Source: Bryobacterales bacterium (lineage in GTDB: Bacteria; Acidobacteriota; Terriglobia; Bryobacterales; Bryobacteraceae). Taken from it: a stretch of DNA of 9,000 bases. A model generated the notes under the pieces. That model did no database searches and was not told the DNA's origin. It saw only the letters and a program-made list of their open reading frames with translations. The DNA is taken from the NCBI GenBank assembly GCA_030838885.1, contig JAUZEU010000146.1, positions 1 through 9,000 on the forward strand, written 5' to 3'. The position numbers were made by a program, and so were the translations under genes. Shown here piece by piece: positions 1 to 5,754 of this stretch (position 1 is the stretch's first letter; each line of letters begins with the position of its first letter).

Positions 1-1
1 C

Positions 2-577
2 GCCGTCACCTCCTGGAACGCGCTGTTTCACTCGGGTCATCTCAAAACCGGCGAGACCGTCCTGCTTCAGGGTACAGGCGGCGTCTCTGTCTTTGCACTG
101 CAGTTCGCAAAAATGGCCGGAGCCCGCGTGATCGCCACCTCATCCAGCGATGCAAAACTGGAGCGCCTCCGCGCCCTGGGAGCCGACGAGGTGATCAACT
201 ACAGAACCTCTCCCGAGTGGGACAAAGAAGCGCGCGCTTTCACAAATGGCGTGGGGGTCGATCACGTGATCGAAGTCGGTGGCGCTGGAACACTTCCGCT
301 CTCCATAAAGGCAGTGCGCCGGGGTGGTCACATTGCGCTCATTGGAGTTCTCACCGGCCCGGGTGAGATGGATCCCCGCCCCATCCTGATCAAATCTGTT
401 CGTCTGCAGGGCCTGTACGTCGGGTCCCGGCAGATGTTTGAAGAAATGAACCGGGCAATGGCGTTTTCCAGGCTCAGGCCGGTAATCGACCGTGTGTTTC
501 CTTTCGAGCAGGCCGTGGAAGCAATGCGCTACCAGGAAACCGGTGCCCACTTCGGCAAGATCGCGATCCGCCTGTGA
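2..577 (+). CDS. Zinc-type medium-chain alcohol dehydrogenase / quinone oxidoreductase, C-terminal part (5' end outside window)
   Basis: This is the C-terminal 191 residues of a medium-chain dehydrogenase/reductase; the family is usually about 330-340 residues long, so roughly 145 residues lie upstream of the window. The reading frame is open from base 2 to a TGA at 575-577. It shows the TSWNALF lead-in to the cofactor domain, then the Rossmann turn GTGGVS (residues 24-29 of the visible part) followed by FALQFAKMAGARVIAT. Next comes the family stretch KLERLRALGADEVINY and a late GGHIALIGVL strand. By family knowledge it would use NAD(P)H to reduce or oxidise an alcohol, aldehyde or quinone in the cytoplasm. 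The part that holds the catalytic zinc ligands is missing, so zinc dependence and substrate cannot be judged. An internal ATG at 113 lies within the Rossmann domain and is not the true start. Confidence 0.88.
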   Translation, partial: AVTSWNALFHSGHLKTGETVLLQGTGGVSVFALQFAKMAGARVIATSSSDAKLERLRALGADEVINYRTSPEWDKEARAFTNGVGVDHVIEVGGAGTLPLSIKAVRRGGHIALIGVLTGPGEMDPRPILIKSVRLQGLYVGSRQMFEEMNRAMAFSRLRPVIDRVFPFEQAVEAMRYQETGAHFGKIAIRL

Positions 578-596
578 AACTCTTGCTACGCTGTAA

Positions 597-648
597 CCCG
601 GTTCACCACAGCCGCGTACTATATTGAGAACCACGCTCCCGAACCGGG
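597..648. repeat. 8-bp inverted repeat between the dehydrogenase and the M48 peptidase
   Basis: CCCGGTTC at 597-604 is matched exactly by its reverse complement GAACCGGG at 641-648, with 36 bases between the arms. It fills most of the 101-bp gap between the two + strand genes. No T-run follows the second arm, so it is not a classical intrinsic terminator. It could be a weak stem at the end of the dehydrogenase mRNA, a pair of half-sites, or chance in GC-rich DNA. Confidence 0.3.
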
Positions 649-662
649 GGTATACTTGGAAC

Positions 663-668
663 GAGGAG
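663..668 (+). promoter_or_regulatory. Shine-Dalgarno sequence of the M48 peptidase gene
   Basis: GAGGAG sits 10 bases before the ATG at 679. It is the clearest ribosome binding site in the window and fixes the start of the peptidase gene so that the protein opens with a complete signal peptide. Confidence 0.7.
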
Positions 669-678
669 CCGCCCTCCG

Positions 679-1695
679 ATGAATTCGATATTTCAGCCAG
701 TACAAAGAGCCACTGCACTTGTCGCCCTCTTTTCGCTTATCAGCCCCTCTCTCATCACGCCTGCTTTCGCGGGTGACAAGAAGAAAGACCCCAACGAAAT
801 CGGCAACCGCGATGTCGGCAAGGGTGTAAATTTCTACTCGATCGAAAAAGAAATCGGGATGGGCAAGCAGATGGCCCAGGAAGTGGAACGGCAGGCCAAA
901 ATTGTCGACGACCCGATCATTGCGGAATACGTGAACCGGATCGGCCAGAATCTGGTGCGGAATTCGGATGCCAAGGTTCCCTTCACCATTAAGGTGATCG
1001 ACTCTGAAGAAATCAATGCGTTCGCGCTGCCCGGCGGATTTTTCTTTGTCAACACCGGCATTTTGCTGAACGCCGACAACGAGGCTGAAATGGCCGGCGT
1101 GATGGCGCACGAAATCGCCCATGTAGCGGCGCGCCATGGCACCAAACAGGCGACGCGGGGCCAGATCGTTCAATACGGCACCCTTCCCTTGATCTTTATG
1201 GGTGGCATCGCCGGTTACGCGATTTATCAGGGCATGGGCCTCGCAGTTCCGCTCGGTTTCCTCAAGTTCAGCCGCGGCTTTGAATCCGAAGCGGACATGC
1301 TGGGTCTCGAGTACATCTACAAAGCGGGCTATGACCCCCAGTCGTTTGTCGATTTCTTTGAGAAGGTGCAGTCTCAGGAAAAGCGCAAGCCCGGTACGGT
1401 CTCGAAGTTGTTCTCATCGCACCCTCCCACAGACGACCGCATTAAAAATTCGCAAATGGTGATTCAGAAGTACCTGAAAGAAAAGCCCGAATACGTCGTC
1501 AGCACCAGTGAGTTTAACGACGTGAAAACACGGGTTCTCGCCATGCATAACCGCCGCAAAGTGGATGACGTGAAGGATGCCGGCCGCCCCACGCTGCGCC
1601 GCAACCCGAACGGCCAGATAGATGTGAACGGCGATGAAAAAGCACCGAAGGCGGATCAGGAAGATCGCCCAACCCTGAAACGCCGCGAGAACTAA
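679..1695 (+). CDS. Secreted M48-family zinc metallopeptidase (BepA/Oma1/LoiP-like)
   Basis: The 338-residue protein starts with a Sec signal peptide: a short polar start, a hydrophobic run from about 11 to 27, and an AFA/G cleavage site after residue 31. The mature protein should be periplasmic. The M48 core holds the zinc motif HEIAH (H144, E145, H148), the third-ligand motif ESEAD (E202 to D206), and SSHPPTDDRI (242-255). H248 in that last motif matches the conserved histidine that acts as a switch in E. coli BepA. A hydrophobic stretch at about 165-198 separates the first two motifs, as in relatives. The family degrades misfolded or stalled envelope proteins. No TPR domain is present, unlike BepA. 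The tail after about 300 is charged and repeats RPTLRR (303-308) and RPTLKR (330-335). A GAGGAG site precedes the ATG and a strong terminator follows the stop, so the gene looks like its own transcription unit or the end of one. The active-site set is complete; the substrate is unknown. Confidence 0.93.
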   Translation: MNSIFQPVQRATALVALFSLISPSLITPAFAGDKKKDPNEIGNRDVGKGVNFYSIEKEIGMGKQMAQEVERQAKIVDDPIIAEYVNRIGQNLVRNSDAKVPFTIKVIDSEEINAFALPGGFFFVNTGILLNADNEAEMAGVMAHEIAHVAARHGTKQATRGQIVQYGTLPLIFMGGIAGYAIYQGMGLAVPLGFLKFSRGFESEADMLGLEYIYKAGYDPQSFVDFFEKVQSQEKRKPGTVSKLFSSHPPTDDRIKNSQMVIQKYLKEKPEYVVSTSEFNDVKTRVLAMHNRRKVDDVKDAGRPTLRRNPNGQIDVNGDEKAPKADQEDRPTLKRREN

Positions 1696-1713
1696 TCAGC
1701 CGCGGTTTTGGGC

Positions 1714-1746
1714 AAAAAGGGCGGGCGCAATGTGCCCGCCCTTTTT
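1714..1746. terminator. Bidirectional intrinsic terminator between convergent peptidase and acetyltransferase genes
   Basis: The arms AAAAAGGGCGGGC (1714-1726) and GCCCGCCCTTTTT (1734-1746) pair perfectly over 13 bp around a 7-base loop. The T-run at 1742-1746 ends transcripts of the + strand peptidase, whose stop is at 1693-1695. Read the other way, the A-run at 1714-1718 becomes a U-run right after the hairpin and ends the - strand acetyltransferase, whose stop codon (1747-1749) touches the stem. One structure therefore serves both genes. Confidence 0.93.
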
Positions 1747-2223
1747 CTATTTCAGAAGCTTCCTGTACTGCACGAATCCGGTGCGCTCCGCCACTTTGTC
1801 GTAGAGTTCCATCGCCGTCCTGTTCGTCTCGTGTGTCAGCCAGTACACGCGGCTTGCCCCTGCTTCGGCAGCCCTCGCATATACGGCCTCGATCAGACTC
1901 CGGCCGATGCCGCCTCCACGAAACTCGGGATCAGTGAACAGATCCTGCAGATAGCAATACGGTCCTTCCGTCCAGCAGGATCTGTGGAAGATGTAGTGAA
2001 CAATCCCTCGCAGTTCCCCATCTGCAAAGCAGCCCAGAGCATTCATCGGTTCTGCCGGATCGTGAAACCTGCGCCAGGTGAGTTCAGTGATCTCAGCGGG
2101 AATCGCCGCTTTATAGAACGCGGCATAGCCCGCCCAGAGCGGCTCCCACGCCGCCCGATCTGCCTCTGCCAGGGGTCTGATTGTTAGTTCCCTCACGCCA
2201 GTAACTATAATCCGCGGTACCAT
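1747..2223 (-). CDS. GNAT-family N-acetyltransferase
   Basis: The 158-residue product (from ATG at 2223) is a single GNAT domain, of normal length for the family. LTIRPL at residues 13-18 is the usual first strand. Strand 4 and the acetyl-CoA pyrophosphate loop are visible as YLQDLFTDPEFRGGGIG, with the R/Q-x-x-G-x-G signature at 102-107. Motif B follows as YWLTHETNRTAMELYDKV, including the Asn and Tyr typical of the cofactor side, and the protein ends GFVQYRK. It transfers acetyl from acetyl-CoA to an amine; the substrate is not known. The frame stays open upstream to 2313, but that would run into the divergent MEMO gene, and the extra residues are Arg-rich and unlike a GNAT N-terminus. A GTG at 2196, nine codons further in, gives VRELTIRPL and is also possible. 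Neither start has a clear Shine-Dalgarno site. Confidence 0.88.
   Translation of the reverse strand: MVPRIIVTGVRELTIRPLAEADRAAWEPLWAGYAAFYKAAIPAEITELTWRRFHDPAEPMNALGCFADGELRGIVHYIFHRSCWTEGPYCYLQDLFTDPEFRGGGIGRSLIEAVYARAAEAGASRVYWLTHETNRTAMELYDKVAERTGFVQYRKLLK
2181..2211 (+). promoter_or_regulatory. Likely sigma-70 type promoter of the MEMO-like gene
   Basis: A perfect -10 hexamer TATAAT lies at 2206-2211, with TTGTTA (4 of 6 matches to TTGACA) at 2181-2186 and a 19-base spacer, slightly long. Transcription would begin near 2218, about 16 bases before the ATG at 2234. It overlaps the 5' end of the divergent acetyltransferase gene. On the other strand the same AT island reads TATAGT (2209-2204), which could be a weaker -10 for the acetyltransferase. 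Confidence 0.45.
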
Positions 2224-2233
2224 AGCGGCCAGA

Positions 2234-3454
2234 ATGCCCGAGCCCCTCCACCGTCTTCGTTCGGACCTCGACTTCATGCCTTCACCCGTGGAAGACCGCC
2301 CCGGCCTGCTCATTCGGGACTCTATGGGCTACTCCGATTCGATCTTGATCATTCCACCCGTGCTGGTCGAGTGCCTGAGCTGTTTCGATGGTGAACGGAC
2401 ATCGCTTGATCTGCGGGAGATCCTCGTAAACATCACGGGCGACCTGCAGGTGGGGGAACTGGAAGCTCACCTGGTCACCGCCCTCACTCGCAGCGGCTTC
2501 CTGGAAGAAGAAACATTTGCGCGGTTAAAGGAAGATCGGCATCGCACTTTCGCCGAATCCCCGGTTCGTGAGCCGTCTCATGCTGGCACTGCCTATCCTG
2601 AAAACGCCGCTGAACTCGGCTCCACCATGGCGAAATGGATGGGGCAGGACGCCCCACCGAGCGAACATAATGGTGGGAAGCTGATCGGTATCGCGGCCCC
2701 GCATGTGAGCCCTGAGGGCGGGTACGAATCCTACCGCGCCGCGTACCGGCTTTTGACTCCCGGTTACAAAGACCGTACCTTCGTCATTCTGGGCACGTCA
2801 CATTACGGCGCACCGGAAAAGTTCGGACTCACGCGGAAGCCGTACCGCACGCCGTGGGGCGACACGCGAACCGACCTCGCTTTGCTGGACGAGCTTACAC
2901 GAACGGCGGGAAGCGCAGTCGGCACCGAGGATTACTGCCACGCGGCGGAGCACTCCATCGAGTTTCAGGTCATCTTTCTGCAATGGCTCTTCGGACCCGA
3001 TATCAAAATACTGCCGGTGCTCTGCGGTTCGTACGCCCAAAGCATCTACCTGGGCGGCAAGCCTGAAGCCAACGAGGGAGTAAACCGCTTTCTGGGAACT
3101 CTCGGCGATATTGCCGCACGGGAGGAAGACCGCCTGCTCTGGGTGCTGGGCATCGACATGGCTCACATGGGCAGTCGGTACGGCGACGCATTCACAGCTA
3201 TCGTTAACCGCGACGAGATGGAGGCCGTAGCCGCGCGCGACCGTCAGCGCATTGAGCGGGTCAATGCGAATGACGCGGATGGCTTTTGGGATCTTGTGCA
3301 GCAAAACCGGGACGATCTCAAATGGTGCGGCTCCGCCCCGCTTTATACGTTCCTGAAGGTGCGCCCGCAAGCGCGCGGCCGAACTGAAAATTACGAGCAG
3401 TGGAACATCGATCAGGAAAGCGTGGTCACCTTCGCGGGTTTATCTTTTCGATAA
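2234..3454 (+). CDS. MEMO1-family protein (AmmeMemoRadiSam system protein B) with an N-terminal extension
   Basis: The 406-residue protein holds a MEMO domain from about residue 111 (VREPSHAGTAYP) to the end. MEMO proteins share a fold with class III extradiol dioxygenases and bind a metal. The expected ligand motifs are visible: APH at 155-157, GTSHYG with H190, EHSIEFQ with H240, DMAHMG with H311, and the late WCGSAPLYTFL with C365. By alignment from memory, H157, H190 and C365 match H49, H81 and C244 of human MEMO1. The first 110 residues are extra compared with the roughly 300-residue family norm. They look like a small alpha/beta or winged-helix unit (LIIPPVLVECLSCFDGERTSLDLREIL, then helix-rich to 100). 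The usual partners of the bacterial system, an AMMECR1 protein and a radical SAM protein, are not in this window. The biochemical role of the bacterial proteins is not settled. Confidence 0.9.
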   Translation: MPEPLHRLRSDLDFMPSPVEDRPGLLIRDSMGYSDSILIIPPVLVECLSCFDGERTSLDLREILVNITGDLQVGELEAHLVTALTRSGFLEEETFARLKEDRHRTFAESPVREPSHAGTAYPENAAELGSTMAKWMGQDAPPSEHNGGKLIGIAAPHVSPEGGYESYRAAYRLLTPGYKDRTFVILGTSHYGAPEKFGLTRKPYRTPWGDTRTDLALLDELTRTAGSAVGTEDYCHAAEHSIEFQVIFLQWLFGPDIKILPVLCGSYAQSIYLGGKPEANEGVNRFLGTLGDIAAREEDRLLWVLGIDMAHMGSRYGDAFTAIVNRDEMEAVAARDRQRIERVNANDADGFWDLVQQNRDDLKWCGSAPLYTFLKVRPQARGRTENYEQWNIDQESVVTFAGLSFR

Positions 3455-4790
3455 CCGGTTCCCGGCAATCATTCGCATCCACGGCGTTCTCTGACATCGA
3501 TGCGCCGGGGCCGGCTGCGATGCAATGGTGCGTCATGCCGAATCCTGTGACCGTATTGGACCGAATCACATTGCCTGTGGTCGTTGTCGCGCGGCCGCCA
3601 TTGCCACTCAGATAAATTCCGCTGCGCAGAAGATCCGGCTGTTCCAGGGCATAATTGCACCTGGCGCTCACCGGCGTGCTGCCGCAATGCGCCCGATTTA
3701 TATCCAGGAATTGGTTGTCTTCGATTCTGTTATTGCTGCCTGCAAGAAAGACCGCACCATAAGCGAACCCCTGCAGCGTGTTGCCGGTCACCACAACACC
3801 GGTGGAATTCATACCCGGATCGTTGTTGCCAAACACAATCCCGTAGTGCGAGGCGGGATAGGCTTCCAGAGGTTTCTTGTTCACACACGAATTCCCTGTG
3901 ACCTCGCCATCATGAAAGCCATCCAGATCGATACATTGGCCGTTCACGTCAGTAAAGCGATTCCTCGCGTAGACCGCATGATCCACGTTGCCTGCAGTAT
4001 CCACCGCAACCGCAACCCCATGGTGCTCCACATCCACATACTCCGCAGGGAAGCCCAACTCTGAACCGGTATTATCCTCAACCCTGATCCGCGTCGCGTG
4101 TCCGACCTGAATCGCGTCCCGGCCCACCTGCGTAATCGTATTGCCCTGAATCACACCATCGGCCTGACGTGGCGAACGCGCGTACGAGTGGGTCCAGATG
4201 GCATTTCCGGTAATCCGGTCTATTGCCGACCGCCTGACCTCAAACCCGCTGACACCCTCTTCCAGAAGGATGCCACCCGTCGTGTTATTCCTGCCAGCGC
4301 GGTTGAGGGTTCCGCAATCCTGAATGCGCACCGCATCGATCGTGACACTCGAGGAAGCATTTACCAAAACGGAAAAGGCCCTTAAGTCCCGGAACTGAAC
4401 CTTCCGAATCACCACATGATTGCTGTTACGAACCACAATGCCGTTATCCGAATAGAAGTCTGCAAACGCCGCTTCGTTCAGAGGAAAATACCAGTCCGAC
4501 TTCAGTTCCACCCGGTTGCCACGCACCGTGAAGCCTTCCATGGTCACGTTCGAAGCGCCATCGACCAGCAGTGCCGCACTACCCTTGAAACCCGAATCCA
4601 GCACAAGAGTGCTCCCCGCCTTATTCCCCCGCAGCGTCATATTGCGGGCATTCTTCGGAAGTACCAAAGGCCGATCCAGATGCGTTTCACCTGCCGGTAA
4701 TTCAACCACACCGGATCCACGCGCGATTGAGGCGCGCAGATCCAGCAACATCATTGTGGTGAAGACAGCGGTAGAGACAGAGAGCAGCAA
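3426..4790 (-). CDS. Right-handed parallel beta-helix repeat protein, probably exported
   Basis: The 454-residue product is built almost wholly of beta-helix coils from about residue 25 to 450. It opens with ARGSGVVELPAGETHLDRPLVLPKNARNMTLRGN, the usual entry into a pectate-lyase-like solenoid. It then shows many V-x-I/N-x-I coils with Gly-Asn turns (GN at 91, 195, 216, 299, 336, 406). Seven Cys residues lie at 159-442, compatible with disulfides outside the cytoplasm. Such proteins bind or cut polysaccharides, but no lyase or hydrolase catalytic set could be named, so no activity is claimed. The start is uncertain: the listed TTG gives a hydrophobic lead (LLSVSTAVFTTMMLL) that could act as a signal peptide, though it lacks a basic n-region. 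ATG at 4754 would remove it. A TGA just upstream of the TTG blocks any longer form. The 3' end overlaps the convergent MEMO gene by 29 bp. Confidence 0.85.
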   Translation of the reverse strand: MLLSVSTAVFTTMMLLDLRASIARGSGVVELPAGETHLDRPLVLPKNARNMTLRGNKAGSTLVLDSGFKGSAALLVDGASNVTMEGFTVRGNRVELKSDWYFPLNEAAFADFYSDNGIVVRNSNHVVIRKVQFRDLRAFSVLVNASSSVTIDAVRIQDCGTLNRAGRNNTTGGILLEEGVSGFEVRRSAIDRITGNAIWTHSYARSPRQADGVIQGNTITQVGRDAIQVGHATRIRVEDNTGSELGFPAEYVDVEHHGVAVAVDTAGNVDHAVYARNRFTDVNGQCIDLDGFHDGEVTGNSCVNKKPLEAYPASHYGIVFGNNDPGMNSTGVVVTGNTLQGFAYGAVFLAGSNNRIEDNQFLDINRAHCGSTPVSARCNYALEQPDLLRSGIYLSGNGGRATTTTGNVIRSNTVTGFGMTHHCIAAGPGASMSENAVDANDCREPVIEKINPRR

Positions 4791-4801
4791 GCTTCAACGT
4801 A

Positions 4802-4816
4802 CACTAACCGTTAGTG
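4802..4816. repeat. 15-bp palindrome in the divergent gap between beta-helix and methyltransferase genes
   Basis: CACTAAC (4802-4808) and GTTAGTG (4810-4816) are perfect inverted copies around a single C. The last three bases are the GTG start codon of the methyltransferase, and the other arm lies 12 bases from the proposed beta-helix start. Its place between divergent genes fits an operator for a dimeric regulator, or a small stem at the methyltransferase start; both are inference. Confidence 0.45.
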
Positions 4817-5719
4817 CCGAAACTGCCAGGCCATCTCCGGATACTCCGCAACGTTCTGCGGCGCCTGAATTACCACCTCCATCCCACCGCTGCCGAGACC
4901 GCGCCGGAACCCTTCGACCCCGCACTCCTGGCCAAAGCTGAAGCCGCCTTGAAGAGCCTTCCCATGCCGGACGACAATGCCCGCGCTTACCTCGCCAAGC
5001 ACATCCCTCGGCTGGCACGCACTCTCGCGCTCGTGCCGCCACCAGGCCCCACCAGCCAGGTGCTTGAACTCGGCTGCTACATGCAGATTACGCCGCTGCT
5101 GCAGAAGCTCTGCGGCTACCGGGAAGTGCGCGGCGCATACTACGGCAAGCCGGGGCAAACCGACCACAAGATCCTGCCGTTCCCGGATGGAGACTTCTCC
5201 TGCTTCATCGATCACTTCGACGCCGAACGAGATGCCTTTCCTTACCCCGACGGGCACTTCGATATGGTGATCGCCGGCGAAATCATCGAGCACATGCTTT
5301 ACGATCCGATGCATCTGTTGCTCGAATCCCGCCGCGTGCTGCGGGAGGGCGGCTGCCTCCTGGTCACCACGCCCAACGTCGGGAGCATTACCAGCGTCGC
5401 CAAGACTCTCGACGGACACGATAACCCTCAAATCTTCTTCCTCTACACCCGCCCCGACCCCAACAGCCCGCCCGATATCGGCCACATGCGCGAGTACACT
5501 GCCCACGAACTTGGGCAAGCGGTTCAGGCGGCCGGTTTCGAGGTGTCTCAGTTGTTCACCACACACATCGCAGAATTCGCCTCGCATCTTCCCCTGCTGC
5601 GCCTGCTCGCGGAAAACGGCTACAGCACAGAACTCCGCGGCGAGCAGACCTGGTGCGTTGCGGTGAAACGCTCCGCGCTTCCGATCGACCGCTTCCCGTG
5701 GTTTCTGTACAATCCGTAA
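4814..5719 (+). CDS. Class I SAM-dependent methyltransferase
   Basis: The 301-residue protein has a Rossmann methyltransferase core from about 80 to 250. Motif I is VLELGC (83-88), though the usual GxGxG is reduced to one Gly, followed by YMQITPLL. Next come PYPDGHFDMVIAGEIIEHMLYDP (143-165), which is the motif II/post-II block seen in the Methyltransf_11/23 type, and then LREGGCLLVTTPN (176-188). The tail HMREYTAHELGQAVQAAGFEV (224-244) is the common C-terminal helix-strand of small-molecule and sugar methyltransferases. It should move a methyl group from S-adenosylmethionine to a small acceptor; the acceptor is unknown. Similar proteins are common near polysaccharide genes, which suits the nearby GT-C-like and beta-helix genes but proves nothing. 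The start is GTG, with no Shine-Dalgarno site and a stop codon three codons upstream, so this is the longest possible form. A basic N-terminus (RILRNVLRRLNYHLH) precedes the core. Confidence 0.86.
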   Translation: MPKLPGHLRILRNVLRRLNYHLHPTAAETAPEPFDPALLAKAEAALKSLPMPDDNARAYLAKHIPRLARTLALVPPPGPTSQVLELGCYMQITPLLQKLCGYREVRGAYYGKPGQTDHKILPFPDGDFSCFIDHFDAERDAFPYPDGHFDMVIAGEIIEHMLYDPMHLLLESRRVLREGGCLLVTTPNVGSITSVAKTLDGHDNPQIFFLYTRPDPNSPPDIGHMREYTAHELGQAVQAAGFEVSQLFTTHIAEFASHLPLLRLLAENGYSTELRGEQTWCVAVKRSALPIDRFPWFLYNP

Positions 5720-5754
5720 CGGCGGCTGAACAGCGAGCCCGTCCGCGCAGAAGA

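Noticed and set aside
624..656. Possible promoter TTGAGA with TATACT before the M48 gene
   Set aside because: The boxes look fair but the spacer is 21 bases, well outside the usual range, and the start site would fall almost on the ribosome binding site.
140..1173. Two overlapping - strand frames opposite the dehydrogenase and M48 genes
   Set aside because: Both are antisense to well-recognised proteins with intact catalytic or cofactor motifs, and they span the intergenic gap only by chance.
2224..2313. N-terminal 30-residue extension of the acetyltransferase
   Set aside because: It would overlap the MEMO gene by 80 bp and its promoter; the residues are Arg/Ser-rich and do not resemble a GNAT start.
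3525..4064. 179-codon + strand frame inside the beta-helix gene
   Set aside because: The product is low-quality, His/Arg/Ile-rich and without a family. The opposite strand has consistent beta-helix repeats across the region.
4811..5587. Long open frame (258 codons) on the - strand opposite the methyltransferase
   Set aside because: It is wholly antisense to a gene with clear methyltransferase motifs, its product has no recognisable domain, and such shadows are common in GC-rich DNA.
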